Assembly: GCF_035222375.1 (NCBI RefSeq)
Contig: NC_085889.1
Span: 2,170,001 to 2,234,000, forward strand
DNA: 64,000 nt
Reading direction: 5' to 3'
Source of the DNA: Podospora pseudocomata
Lineage: Eukaryota; Ascomycota; Sordariomycetes; Sordariales; Podosporaceae
A program made the translations under genes and the position numbers. The notes below the pieces were generated by a model. That model was not told the DNA's origin and did no database searches. It was given only the letters and a program-made list of their open reading frames with translations. How positions within the stretch are numbered: the first letter of the stretch is position 1; the number at the start of each line of letters is the position of its first letter. Of the stretch, positions 47,350 to 59,090 are shown piece by piece.

Positions 47350-50300
47350 ATGGATCCCACCATCCAGCGCGCCCTGAACGACAAGCTCTATGATAAGCGC
47401 AAGGTTGGCGCTCTCGAGTATGGTTTTTTTTTCTCCATATCTACATCGCATTGCATAGACAGCTGCATACCCGGGCCCGCCCAGGCTGCAGGCAAACAGC
47501 CCCTTTCCCCTCCACTTTGCCCCTGATTCGATAATGGCTTCCTTCACATGACAAAGGATGAATGTAACTTACATCTAACTCTCACACAGTCTTGAGCGCG
47601 TCATTCGCGAGGTAGTTGCCAAACAGGATAACGCCAGAATTGAGGCCATTCTCGACCAGCTGTGCAACGACTATGCCTACGCTGTCCACCAGCCCCATGC
47701 CCGCAACGGTGGATTGATCGGACTGGCCGCTGCTGCCATTGCCTTGGGTTCTGTATGTTCTTGTATTCCCTCCTCTTCTCTGATCTTCCCCTACCGTCAC
47801 ACCATTTGGGTGGCATGACGCCTACGTGCTACCGACCTCTTGCTTACCCGTGACCGTCCTTCGGTTTGCTACGAACAGGAACTCGCCAGATACCTTGAGG
47901 TCATTGTGCCACCGGTCCTAGCCTGCTTCACAGACCAGGATGCACGAGTCCGATACTATGCCTGCGAGGCCATGTATAACATTGCCAAGGTCGCAAAGGG
48001 CGAAATCCTCATCTATTTCAACCACATCTTCGATGCCCTCTGCAAGGTAGGCAGTCTCACTTGTTCTCCTTTTTCCCGCATACCCTTGTCTCACTATCTC
48101 TCTCGACACCTCTAGCTTGGTGCCGACTCGGAACTGTCAGTCAAGAACGGTGCCGAGTTGCTCGATCGTCTCATCAAAGATATCGTCTCAGAATCAGCAG
48201 CAACCTACGTTTCTGTCTTGGAGCAGCCGCCGCCATACCAAGAGGACGATAAGGACGTTCTGGATGACACGAATGAACTGCCAACGGCCTTCTCCTTGAA
48301 GAAGTTTATACCACTTCTTCGTGACCGCATTTATGCCATCAACCCTTTCACACGGACCTTTCTTGTGGGCTGGATTATTCTCCTGGACTCTATTCCAGAC
48401 CTGGAGCTTGTCACTTTCCTGCCTGAATTTCTCGGAGGCCTGTTGCGATTCCTGAGTGACCCCAACCGGGACGTTCACGTGGCGACGCAGGGCTGCTTGG
48501 ACAAGTTCCTCAACGAGATCAAGAGGATCGCCCGCATCAAGAAGGGGATCGCCGAGAGCAAAAAGTCAAAGGGCGAAGGCAAACGGAAAAGAGAGGACTC
48601 GGTTGAGAGCGGGAGCATACGCCCCACTCTCGAAGAAGGCGACGAGGTGGACTCCGAAACGGCAGCCGACGACGATGAGCTGGATAGCGAGGATGACTGG
48701 GTTCCAGGCCAAGACGTGCAGATCAACCACAAGGCGATTCTGGAGATTCTGACTGCCACACTTGACTCACCGCTGGGTAAGCCGCCCTTCGACAACGGTC
48801 GCCAAAAGACTGCTAATCTCACCCCGAATCCAGAAGAAGACGGACTGCTGGAGTCGCTCCGCTGGATTGTCGAATTTCTTGACATCTGCCCGGAGGAGGT
48901 ACTCCCGTTTACTCCCAAGATTCTAGCTCATCTCTTGCCAGCAATGGCCAGTGGGGTTGAGTCAATTCGCCAGGCTGCCGCCAGGGTCAACACGTCACTG
49001 ATGGACTATGTCGTTTCACTCTCTGACGATGCTGAGCTCGCAACCATTCCGCACCAGCTGTCTAGGATGCCGCACGGCGATCGCCAGGACGGAACCACAA
49101 GCGCCCGGGCATCCCTTTCCAGCTCGAGAGAGCTTGAGATACGAAGTCCCACCCCGGCCACGGGCAAGCCTCTTCCACGGACTCCAACCCCGGGCACGTC
49201 TGGGGCTTTGCAGCCACAAGCAGATCTTGATTATGCCGCTGCGGTAAACTCACTAACCCTGCTGTTTTTGAACGACCACGAAGCCACTCGTGTCGCTGCC
49301 CTCACGTGGCTCATCATGTTGCACCGCAAAGCACCCAGAAAAGTGCTGGCGTTTAACGATGGCACCTTCCCTGCACTTCTCAAGACACTCTCTGACCCAG
49401 CCGAAGCAGTCGTCACCAAAGATTTGCAACTACTTTCACAGATATCAAGAAATAGCGAAGACGACTATTTCACCAATTTTATGGTAAACTTGCTGCAGCT
49501 GTTCTCAACGGACCGGAAGCTTCTCGAGACAAGAGGAAACCTGATAATTCGCCAGCTTTGTACCAGCCTCAGCGCGGAACGGATATACCGGACGCTTGCG
49601 GACTGTATCGAGAAGGAGGAGGATGTGGAGTTTGCTAGTATCATGGTCCAGAACTTGAACAACAACTTGATCACGGCACCAGAGTTGGCAGAACTGAGGA
49701 AGCGGTTGAGGAATCTGGAGACGAAGGTTTGTGCCGAATTTGTTGAATGCGTCGAGAAGCTACTAACTATGACTACAGGATGGACAAACATTCTTCGTGG
49801 CGCTCTTTCGATCGTGGTGCTATAACGCTGTGGCAACGTTCTCGCTTTGTCTATTGGCGCAGGCGTATGAGCAGGCATATAACCTCTTACAAATCTTGTA
49901 TGCTTCTCCCTCTGCGCAGTGAAAGTGTGTCTACTAACCTTACAACAGTGCCGAGCTTGAAATGACAGTCAACATCCTCATTCAGATTGACAAGTTGGTG
50001 CAGCTCCTGGAGTCGCCGGTCTTTACATGTATGTCTGATCTTCCCTCAGCGTGTGGAATGGTAAATGGTGCTGACAGTTTGCCCAAACAGACCTTCGTCT
50101 CCAGCTTTTGGAGCCAGAGAAATACCCGCATCTGTACAAGTGCTTGTATGGCCTTCTTATGCTTCTTCCGCAATCATCGGCCTTTGCGGCTCTCAAAAAC
50201 CGGTTGAACAGTGTTAGTTCCATTGGGTATCTGCATATTGCGCCGAGACCGTACGTCCTACCTCATGCCTGTTGACAGTATCACTTACTAACATGATGTT

Positions 50301-50720
50301 TGCAGCAACGCAACAACACCGTCGGTGCCCTCATTTGATCGCCCCAACCGATTGAAGGGCCGGGAAGAAGGCATCATCCGTTGGGCTGAGCTCTTGGAGA
50401 AGTTCCGGACGGTGCAAGAAAGGGCAAGGCGTCTACAAAGGCTGGGCGCAGACACGGATGATTCTCTGTTTGGAGTAGGAGATCTTAGGATAGGTGGGGG
50501 CGATGGAACCGGGGACATGAAGCCGGCGACAGGAAGAGAAGGCGTCGGTACAGGGCCTTCTCGGAATGCAGGAGGGGGCGGTAGGGACTCTCCGGCCGGC
50601 GGAACGAATAACGCGAACTCGGCACCGTCGAAACCGGAACCGCCGCCAAAGACTAGGACTGGACTGGGGAGACAGCTGGGGAGGTTTGGGGTGGCTGGGC
50701 GAGGCAAGCGGAACCCCTGA
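47350..50720 (+). CDS. vac14: Vac14, scaffold of the PI(3,5)P2 synthesis complex
   Basis: Eight exons (47350..47417, 47590..47752, 47879..48046, 48116..49726, 49779..49897, 49949..50028, 50091..50250, 50306..50720) encode 927 residues. Seen: the N-terminal [22 protein letters not shown]-type helices with [15 protein letters not shown] and [49 protein letters not shown], then an acidic/basic linker ([15 protein letters not shown]-like, [11 protein letters not shown]), more HEAT repeats, and the conserved C-terminal block [32 protein letters not shown] with [18 protein letters not shown]. The tail is Gly-rich. Known role: Vac14 dimerises on the vacuole/endosome membrane and holds the kinase Fab1 and the phosphatase Fig4, setting PI(3,5)P2 level and vacuole size. 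All seven splice junctions keep the frame. Confidence 0.95.
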
Positions 50721-50988
50721 TCCGAATCTCTTGTTGCAAGTTGTTTGCCCCGCATCAACACCCAGCACTACGTGCCTGTCCTTTTGGAACCCGTTTTTGG
50801 TTGTCAATTTTGTTCTGAAGCGAGCAGGCGAGCGCGCGAGTTTGGTTGATGGCTTTGACTGCTTGGTGCTTGATTTACATGATTTTTTGGTTTTGGGATT
50901 TATTGGCTTTTTATTGCATAGCAAAGTTGGCCTCGTTTTGTTTACTTTATATCATGCATGCCTTGGTTTGGCTTTTCTTGTTTTTTTC

Positions 50989-51019
<31 letters not shown>

Positions 51020-51181
51020 CCCCTCCTATACTTGGTCCGTCCTGCCTTTTTGCTTGCTCAGTGCCACACAACAAAAGAAGACAAAAACATTCAGTGACCA
51101 AAGCTCAAGTGATGATATCCTTCTAACAGGTACAATCTATCTCTAGACCATCAACCAACAACGCAAATAACCCATTCCCAA
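50721..51181. other. 3' flank of vac14 with T-runs
   Basis: 461 bp, T-rich (runs at 50988-51020), probably the 3' untranslated region of vac14. I looked here for an upstream exon of the following open frame and found no convincing ATG-donor pair. Confidence 0.45.
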
Positions 51182-52087
51182 GTGACCCAACCCCCCAGAC
51201 CCCCATCATCACAGCAACCGGATGCTAGTCAAGAAGAGCGCAGTCATCGTCGGACAGCGACTGAACAGAAACACGATTACAAACGCTCGCAAAGCCAGAC
51301 CCGAGCCCGTAGTCAGACTCGTCAGCCGCCGAATGCGATACCTGTACAGCAAGCACGGAATCAGAGCCGGACGCGGGATTCGGCTGTTCAGAGCGGCGGC
51401 GGAGGAGGAGGAGGGAGTTCAAGCAGGAGCTTGAGCCTGACGCGCCACCCGAGCTCGGTCAGGAGCCAGAGCCAAGGGGCTACGACGAGGAGTTACAACC
51501 AGCATAACCTCGGGAGGAAGGCGAGTCAGTTTTACAGTCAGGGGGTTGGGGAGGCGGGCGTGGGGATCAAGGAGGAGAAGGAGATGGAGGAGAGGGAAGA
51601 GGGGGAGGAGGAGGTTGAGGCTGGGGCGTGGAAGGGTAGTCTTGTGAGTGGTAATGGAGGAGAGGGGGGGGATGTTGGGAGGAAGAGCAGTCTTGCGAGT
51701 AGTACTAACGCTGGGAAGAGTGGTGAGGGGGTCAAGACGGATAATGGTGTTGATGGGGTTGTTGGGGAGGGCGGGAGGAGGACGGTGAGTACGGCTAGTT
51801 CCAGTGGGGGTAAGGAGAGGGGGAGTATCAGGTGGGCGGTGAAGGATAGTAATGGGAAGGAGATTGAAGGGGGTAAAAATGGGGTTAAAGAGGGGAAGAA
51901 TGATGATGGGGGGAAGAATGTCAAGAGTGCTAATGGGATATCAGTTGGGAGTGTCAGGGGGAGGAATAGTGCCGAGGTGGTAAAGGATGTCACTGGAGAT
52001 GGCAAAGCTGCCAAGAATGGCACAGGGGCTGTTGCTGCGGAAGGGAAAAGCGGAGGAAAACCTGAGAATGGAAAGGGAGACACATGA
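51182..52087 (+). CDS. Low-complexity Ser/Gly/Lys-rich open frame, start unresolved
   Basis: An open frame of about 300 codons beginning at or before 51116 and ending in TGA at 52085..52087. It has no in-frame ATG before about 51584, from which only 167 residues remain, so a hidden upstream exon, a non-ATG start or a non-coding nature is possible. The translation is Gln/Arg/Ser-rich at first (SQSQTRARSQTRQPP), then Glu-rich, then Gly/Lys/Asn-rich; a short RWAVKDSNGKEIEGG looks protein-like. No domain recognised. The coding strand is very G-rich in its second half. It lies between the convergent vac14 and haus1 genes. Confidence 0.3.
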   Translation: MTQPPRPPSSQQPDASQEERSHRRTATEQKHDYKRSQSQTRARSQTRQPPNAIPVQQARNQSRTRDSAVQSGGGGGGGSSSRSLSLTRHPSSVRSQSQGATTRSYNQHNLGRKASQFYSQGVGEAGVGIKEEKEMEEREEGEEEVEAGAWKGSLVSGNGGEGGDVGRKSSLASSTNAGKSGEGVKTDNGVDGVVGEGGRRTVSTASSSGGKERGSIRWAVKDSNGKEIEGGKNGVKEGKNDDGGKNVKSANGISVGSVRGRNSAEVVKDVTGDGKAAKNGTGAVAAEGKSGGKPENGKGDT

Positions 52088-52221
52088 ATCTGAGAATCAA
52101 CGAGGAATGACGGGATTTTGGTGCACATGGAGGGTCGTCGTCGCAGTGTCGAATAGTTATGAGACGTTGAAATAGAGTTAAATTTTGGCCGACAAAGGCA
52201 TTCAATAATGCCAATCTCGTA

Positions 52222-53238
52222 TCACCTCCTCCCAATTGTTCCGCTCCTCCCCTTCTTTGGCGTCTCTCTTTCCACCAACCCCTCAAACACACTATCCCTC
52301 CTCTCCGTCACCCTCGTCAACTCAATCCTCAGATTCTCCAACTCTTCCCTCGCAGCGTCAATATCATGTGGCAATCCAGCAAACCCAGCCAGCTGGGCAT
52401 CTAAGTCCTTCTTCTGCTGCAACAACCCCAGATACGCCTGCTCTTGTGCGTGAATCTCCTGAATGCTTACACTCTGATCTCTATCAGCGGATGGATTGGG
52501 GGATGCATGCGCAGACAGTTCCTGAACACGGGCCGCAAGGGTCTTGATCCGGCGCTGAGCAGCCAGGTTTGACTTTGCGAGCGAGGGATGGGGGTGGTAG
52601 CCCTCGCTTTTCTTGGTGGCTGTGTTGCTGTTGTCGTCAAGGTTATTGTTGTTGTTTTCTTCTTCCGAATGTGACGACGATGGTCGAGGGCGGGCGTCGA
52701 TTTCGGATGATAACTTTGAGAGCGCCTCTGACTCGGAGGAGATGTACGAAGTCAAGACGTCGATTCTGGCGAGGGTTTGTTCTAGCTCTGCCAGTTGAGA
52801 TTGGAGGGACAAGAGCTCTGATGCTAAAGAGACTGGGTTGGGGGAGGGGGAGGAGTTGAGTTGGAGGGAGAGTTGGGCGAGGGAGGTTAGGGCTGTTGAG
52901 CCTTCACGGGTGAGTGAGTCCTCGAGAGAGGTGAGAATGGATTCACGGCTTGTGGTGAGGAGGTCGTCTTTGGGTAGGTGTTTTTGGAGTTGGGCGAGGG
53001 TCTCAGACTCGAAACGGAGAAGCAAAGCACGCTCCTCGTCTGCGGCTTCGTTGGCAGCAGCGAGGGCCAGGAGGGCTTTGAGAGTGTCGGCATTGCGCTC
53101 GAATGGTGGAGGGGGGCGGTTGGAGGGGAATTTGCGGGCGAGCCAGGTGTCGATGTATGACCAGTCTTTGGCTGCGGAGGCGGCTACGCGGGCGACGGAT
53201 GGTGAGAAGATGGCGGTGTTGTTCAGGAGGTGAGCCAT
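52222..53238 (-). CDS. haus1: HAUS1-like augmin subunit (coiled coil)
   Basis: A single exon; the ATG at 53238 starts MAHLLNNTAIFSP and gives 338 residues. The N-terminal part (SVARVAASAAKDWSYIDTWLARKFP, PPPFERNADTLKALLALAAANEAADEE) looks like the helical head of fungal HAUS1 proteins. Long heptad-repeat coiled coils follow at about 60-190 and 230-325, broken by an Asn/Ser-rich loop (EEENNNNNLDDNSN). Known of the family: augmin binds spindle microtubules and recruits the gamma-tubulin ring complex for branching nucleation; filamentous ascomycetes have it although budding yeast does not. The family call rests on remembered pattern rather than a catalytic motif, so a different coiled-coil protein is possible. 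It is divergent to the pericentrin gene. Confidence 0.6.
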   Translation of the reverse strand: MAHLLNNTAIFSPSVARVAASAAKDWSYIDTWLARKFPSNRPPPPFERNADTLKALLALAAANEAADEERALLLRFESETLAQLQKHLPKDDLLTTSRESILTSLEDSLTREGSTALTSLAQLSLQLNSSPSPNPVSLASELLSLQSQLAELEQTLARIDVLTSYISSESEALSKLSSEIDARPRPSSSHSEEENNNNNLDDNSNTATKKSEGYHPHPSLAKSNLAAQRRIKTLAARVQELSAHASPNPSADRDQSVSIQEIHAQEQAYLGLLQQKKDLDAQLAGFAGLPHDIDAAREELENLRIELTRVTERRDSVFEGLVERETPKKGRSGTIGRR

Positions 53239-53856
53239 TGTGTAAGTGAGTGTGAGATGAGGTGTGAGCGGGGAATGTGTGATCATTTGGTGTGTCAAAC
53301 TTCTATGATGGGTTTGATGGTTTCAGAAATATGCAGTCTTCAAAGTCATAGAACCAGACGATTCATGGATTTTAAACGTTTCATCTCATCCCATGTGGTG
53401 AGCTTGAAGGGTGTCGTTGATGGGAGCCAAGACACCGGCAGACGTTAGGTGGGCTTGGTGGGCTGGCGGGGCGTTTCTTGCTGGCTTTGACATACCCACT
53501 ATCACGGGAAGCTTCTGATTGGCTGGTAACTGCTAAAGTAAACAAATCCGGAGGTTCCTTGCAGGGGTGCTTCCCGACACGTCCAAAGATAATTCTGGAC
53601 GCGACTTCCTCACAAGCCCATGCGCGTGCCTTGCTCTTAATCGACAATTCCTCGGACTCCAGCCTGCTGCTGTCCCCCGCTCTCAGCATTTTGCCTTACT
53701 TTTTTTGTTCGTTGCGCAACATTTACCACCCATGACGGCGACGGCCTGACAGCAGCATTTATTGTTGTTTTTGTGTGTTTTTTTGGCCATTTTATTCTCC
53801 ACAGCAGCCCCGATACTTTGCGATCGATAATCCGTTTGATTTACCCCCCCATCGCC
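53239..53856. promoter_or_regulatory. Divergent promoter region of haus1 and pcp1
   Basis: 618 bp between the start codons of a spindle-microtubule gene and a spindle-pole-body gene. The right part is T/C-rich leader sequence. Small open frames here are not supported. Confidence 0.5.
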
Positions 53857-56800
53857 ATGGTGCAGCCAGGCATTGGCGGTCTCGACACGCCACGAACCAA
53901 CATTGGAGACGCGACATACCTTGGACGCCAGCCAGACTTTGACCTCTCCCAAGAACTGTCAGATTTCCAGTCACCATCCAAAGACGCGAATCTATTACAA
54001 CAACTCCGTAATGGCGGCCGACCGACCCTCAAGACCCCGCGCGGTGGTCGAGGTCCTCTGAGGGATCGACAAAACCTCCCCGGATTTGGAGGCAACGAGT
54101 TCACCCCCCTCCTCAAGTCTGCGACCCGAAACAGTGCCAGAAGGTATGGCGCTGGCAAGGAAAATGGGCTGGGCCGGGTCTCGACTCTCAACTTTCTCAA
54201 CAGAATCGACGAAGATATGACGCCTCTGCCCGCCGGCGAGACTAGCATGTACCTTGGCTCTCGGAACACGTCGTCGATCGAACACACGCCTCTCCCCGAA
54301 GTGGACAGTAGTAGTGTTGCATCTACTCCGCTGGTCATGAGGCGGCGCGACAACAGTGGCAAGGGCCCACTCGAAGACGGCAACCAGCTCTCGTTGCGTG
54401 AGCAAGAAAACGTGATCGACAGGATAGAAAAGGAGAACTTTGGCCTCAAGCTCAAGATTCACTTTTTGGAGGAGGCGTTGCGCAAGGCCGGGCCGGGATT
54501 CAGCGAAGCCGCTCTCAAGGAGAACACGGAGCTCAAAGTCGACAAGGTCACCATGCAACGAGAGCTCCAACGGTACAAGAAACATCTTACTTCAGCCGAG
54601 AAGGACCTCGAGACATACCGACAACAGATTGTCGAGGTACAAGAAAAAGCAAAAAAGAAATACGCCACCGAGGATCAAAGTGCCGAGCTGGAGCGACTTA
54701 GGCAGGCGCTGGAAGACAAGGAGACCGAGGTGGATAAACTTCAGAGGCGGATAGAGGAGGAACAAAAGGAGCAGGACAAGCTAGGGAATTTGCAGGACGA
54801 AATCACCGACCTTGAACATGACCTTCGAAGAAAAGACGACGTCATTACACAGCAGGAGGACGAGATTGAGGATCTGAAAGACAAGGTGACCGAGTTTGAG
54901 GAGAAACTTAAGGAGACACAACGGCGCATGCTGGAGATGGAGGAAAAGGCAAAAGACTCGGACCGTCTTCACGAGGCCAAGGACACCATCGAGGATCTAG
55001 AACACAACGTACGGCGGCTGGAACAGCAAGTCGATGATATGAAGGACAAACTTCAGGACGCAGTGGCCGAAAAAGAACGAGCCGAGAATGACCTGGAGGA
55101 GCTGCAAGAAGAAATGGCAAACAAGTCTGTAGTAACCAAGGGTCTCTCTCGTCAAGTGGAAGAAAAGGTGTCGCGCCTGCAGGCTGAAGTCGACAAAGCT
55201 CGACAGGAGTGCGCCGTCGTGGCGGAGGAACGTGAGGTTCAGCAAAGGGAGATGGAGACCCTGCGGGCAAAGCTCAAGGAGGCTCGTGAGGAGCGCGATT
55301 CTGCTGAACGTCTTCGTCTAGCCATCGAGGGCCAGTTGAACGAGGAGCAGGGGTCACAACGAAAAGAGTTTGATGAGCTCCGGATGCAGCTCAAAGCGGC
55401 ACGACAGGAGCGAGACGATGCCGAGCGAATCCGCCTATCTCTTGAGGCGAAGCTGGACCAGGCACAGGCCGACCTCAACATGCGCGCCGACGAAAAGAAT
55501 CTCCTTCAGACCCGTCATGATGCCCTGACCAATGAATCTGTTTCTCTCCTAGGGGAAGTCCAAAGTCTCCAGAAAGCGGTGGAGGAGCTCGAGGAAAGTT
55601 TGGAACGGGAACAACAGCATGCTCTTAACATGGAGCGCAATATCCAGAGCCAGTATAAGGACGAAATCGACCGCTTGAACGATGAGATCTCCGACCTCCA
55701 GGCCGAATGCCGCGAAAAGGATAACCTGTACGACAATGACAGCGAAAAATGGGAAACGGAGCGCCATCAACTCCAGGCAGAAAAACAGCGGGCCGAGGAG
55801 CGGGCTGCTGGTCTCCAGAAGACCATCGACAAGCTACGGGACACCGAGGGTGCTTTGTCGAGCAAAGAGTCAAAGCTTCAAGAAGCTCTACAAAGCGAGA
55901 CAGAACGCCACAAGAAAGATGAGCTGCTTTTGAAGGTGCAGATTGAACAGCTCCGTTCAGACCTCAATGCCAGACAGTCCATGCTGGAGGAGCTTCGCCA
56001 CGAACTATCTGCTGTCAAGGATGAGCTCCGGCAATCTCAGTTGGATTGCCAAGCGCAGCAGGAAAAGATAGAAGCACTCGAGGATGAGGTTGAAGTTTTG
56101 CAGGCCACCATCGATGAAGAGTCGGAGAGGGCACGCGTCGAACTGGAACAACACCAAGATGAATGTGATCAACTAAGGCACGAGATCAACTTGCTCCAGA
56201 TAAAGGCCGATTCCGCTCAGGCATCTTCCGCCGCGACCCGAGAGTCTGCAAAGCAGACAAATGACAATGTGGCACGCCTCAAGTTCCAGCTTGCCGATGC
56301 TACGGAGAAGGTATCCCAGCTCACAAAGGAGCGGAGGACCCTTCAGGAGCGTTCTACAACTCTGGACGCCGAGCTCCGATCTGTCCGGGCGGCTCTTGAG
56401 GAGACGAGAGCGGAGCGTGATGAATTGGAGGCCCAAATCAACGGTCTCAAAGGGCAACATGGTGCAGACACTTTCAAGATCGTCCAAGAGAGACTGGACC
56501 TCCGTGTCACCAGGGCAAAGTTGGAAGCCGAATTACGCCGCTTGAAAGAGGAAAACAAGGCCTTGGCAGAGCGGAAGCAAGAGGTGGAAAGATCTTTGGA
56601 AAGTGAGATTGAGAAGGCTGCAGCTGAGGAGGATCGCCTTGGAGATGAGATCCGCCAACTGCAGGCCAAGCTACGTCAGTCTACAGACAGCCAGGAGCTT
56701 GCCAGCCTTCGCCGAACCATCCGCGAGATGGAACGCCGTGTACAAGACTACGAAACCCAGCTTGCCGCTCCACAGTTGCCAGCTCAGGAACTTGATGGTA

Positions 56801-58253
56801 ACAGTGAACTCTCGTTCCTCCAAAAAGAGCTCTCGGCAGCAAGGAAGAAGGAAATTGAGCAGCTCAAGTCGGAGGCCTCACAAAAGGACACCATCAAGTT
56901 ACTCAAGCGGCAAATCTCCGAACTAGAACGGAAGGCTCATGAAGCAGAGATCAAAAGGTTTGCCTCTTCGCCATCTTCACAGGGCGGTTCCGCCCAGAAG
57001 AGTGAGATATCAGAACTCCGTCACCAACTCTCCACGGCCGCTCAGTCAGTACACGACCTCAAGAAAGCTCTGCGAGAAGCCGAACGCAAGGCCGAGGCCT
57101 CTGCTCGTGAGCTAGAGACCCAGCTTGAAGAGATCGAAGACGAGAAACTTCTCCTTGAGCAAGCGCTTGATGACGCCCAACTCGCCGCGGAAGAGTCGGC
57201 TGCTGGCCATGAAGAAGCCCTCAAGAAGCACAAGGCCAAGATGGAGAGATACAAGAGTGAACGTGATCAACTGGCCGCTGCCATTCGTGAGCAGCAGCAC
57301 TTGAACGGCAATGACCCCAACCACAGCGAAATGTCTCTTGAGGAGCGCCGTGACTTGCACAAGATGCTCCGCGAGTCTCAGCTCACTGCCGACAAGCTTG
57401 ATCGCGAATTGCGCGAGCACCGTGAGGCGTTGGATGAGCTTGTGGATGTTGAGATCTCACTGCGGAAGAAGCTAGAACGGGCAAGGAATGAGAGGGCGGC
57501 CTACAGAACCAGCGCCGAGAAGCTCCAGAAGGATTTCAAGAAGCTCCAGGCGGAAAAGGACAAGGCTGTGGCGGAAGCAATGGCGGCTACCGAGGAGCGT
57601 GCTCTGGTTCGCGTTACTAAGGGTAGTGTGGACACTGACGCGATCATCAGAGCCGCCGAAGCTGCAGAGAGGAGGCATGAGAAGGAAATCAGGGGCATGG
57701 TCATGCAGATGGAGTGGCTCAAAGCCTGCTGGGACCGGGAGGCCAAGCTGAGGAAGGATGCGGCGTTTGCAAAGAAGTATCTGCTCCTGGAAGTGCAGAT
57801 CAGGGATGCTTGGTGCGTTTCCCCTCTGCTTGCTTTCTCACTGACGAATAATGCTAACAGCAAAACAGCAACAAGGCCGACTTGGCGATCATCAACCGGA
57901 TACGGGCTGAGCTTAACCCTTCGAATCGTAATGCTCTTTCCCAGCTGAGCTCTGTTAGACGGTCGTCAGGCCAATCACACCTGCCAAACGGTGACAGCAA
58001 TGCCATGGTTCTTTACAAGCAACCAAAACCACCAGCAACAAGGCTGAAACGGGCTCTCACCGCTGTCAGATTCATAGTGCGGATGCAGATGGGTGCCAAG
58101 GATTGGCAGAAGCATGAGAAGGTCCGACAGAGGCTGGCAGACTGTGTCGAGGAGATGCAGAGAGAAGAGAGGATAAGGAAGATGAGGGATCAATGGAGGA
58201 AGAAGGTCAAGAAGACTACGAGTAACCCGACTGGTAAGGCTGTGCTGGGGTAG
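53857..58253 (+). CDS. pcp1: Spindle pole body pericentrin Pcp1/PcpA (CM1 plus PACT)
   Basis: Two exons (53857..57812 and 57869..58253) encode 1446 residues. The ATG at 53857 is preferred over upstream sequence because the MVQPGIGGLDTPRTN start is polar and family-like. Residues 1-170 are basic and disordered. At about 179-212 lies a centrosomin motif 1 (LREQENVIDRIEKENFGLKLKIHFLEEAL), which binds and activates the gamma-tubulin complex. Then more than 1000 residues of almost unbroken coiled coil follow. The short second exon carries the PACT-like calmodulin-binding end: RLKRALTAVRFIVRMQMGAKDW at about 1375-1400, which targets pericentrins to the pole body. CM1 and PACT together identify the Pcp1/PcpA branch rather than Mto1/ApsB, though the latter also has CM1. 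It works at nuclear microtubule-organising centres in mitosis. Confidence 0.88.
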
Positions 58254-58832
58254 ACTGCAGTTTTACTGTTTGGCTGTGAAGGGCAGGGTTGGGGGTTAAA
58301 AATCGTTATGGTTATTTCATGTTTGGTTTTGCGGTGGCCTTGATGGAGCAAACGGATGGAATTCTTTTATACTTTCTTATACATCATCGATGGAGTACTG
58401 GATGGTTACTCTTCTACGGTTTAACGGGCTTGCACAAGATTATTGGCTGGGTCTATGGCTGGGATGGGAAGAGATTGCATCAGTGACTGGTTTAGATACC
58501 TCGGCTTGATATTTACTGTGTGGGCGGGTCACTTTTATGGGAGTTTACTTTGTATCATGAATTCAATGCTTTCTACATTCTCACACTCCAATATTGTTGT
58601 GTGTAAGTCTGTCGAGAATTGGAAAGGGATTGGTCCTCGTCGGCATTGCATGTGCACGGACCATATCACTTAAACCTTCCCTAACCCTCTCCAAAACCTT
58701 TCTTCACTCACTCTCAACTCATTTCCAAACTTTATATCCTCTCACCCATCGACTACATCAAACTGAAAGGATATATTCGAAATCCGGCTTCTTAAAATCT
58801 CTTAAATCCCAGAAAATAATCTTCAAGCCACA
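58254..58832. other. Intergenic region between pcp1 and rsa3
   Basis: 579 bp of 3' flank and promoter. The final 150 bp are C/T-rich then A-rich just before the ATG. No gene seen. Confidence 0.45.
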
Positions 58833-59090
58833 ATGTCTTCTTCACCAGAACCCCAGCAGCAGCAAAAATCCCAAAAGCAAATCGACACCGAGTTCACATC
58901 CTACTACCTCCAGCGCGCGACTCAAGAATTCGGGGAGGCCCTCGACGCGGTCCGTTCAGCCGATGACTTCAAGCCTGACTCTTCGATCGCCGTGTTGATC
59001 AGCGCGCTGCAACAGGGGACTGGGATGTTTAGTGAGGAGGATAAGAGGGCTGTTATCTGCTCGGAGGGCGCGGCGAGGTCGTCGAAGTAG
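58833..59090 (+). CDS. rsa3: Ribosome assembly protein 3 (Rsa3-like), short form
   Basis: A single exon of 85 residues: a Gln/Lys-rich start (SSSPEPQQQQKSQKQID) and then FTSYYLQRATQEFGEALDAVRSADDFKPDSSIAVLISALQQGTGMFSEEDKRAVI. The segment from EFTSYYLQR to ALQQG matches the C-terminal domain that defines yeast Rsa3, a nucleolar factor of early 60S assembly. The protein is much shorter than yeast Rsa3 (220 residues) because it lacks the long acidic N-terminus. I see no upstream exon that would supply it, and the leader reads as untranslated sequence. Confidence 0.8.
   Translation: MSSSPEPQQQQKSQKQIDTEFTSYYLQRATQEFGEALDAVRSADDFKPDSSIAVLISALQQGTGMFSEEDKRAVICSEGAARSSK

Noticed and set aside
46683-47393. 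A 236-codon plus-strand frame overlapping the vac14 start
   Set aside because: Pro/Ser-rich from a C/T-rich leader, in a different frame from vac14, and no recognisable motif.
51538-52128. A 196-codon minus-strand Pro/Ser/Leu-rich frame
   Set aside because: Appears only because the plus strand is purine-rich; low-complexity translation without motif.
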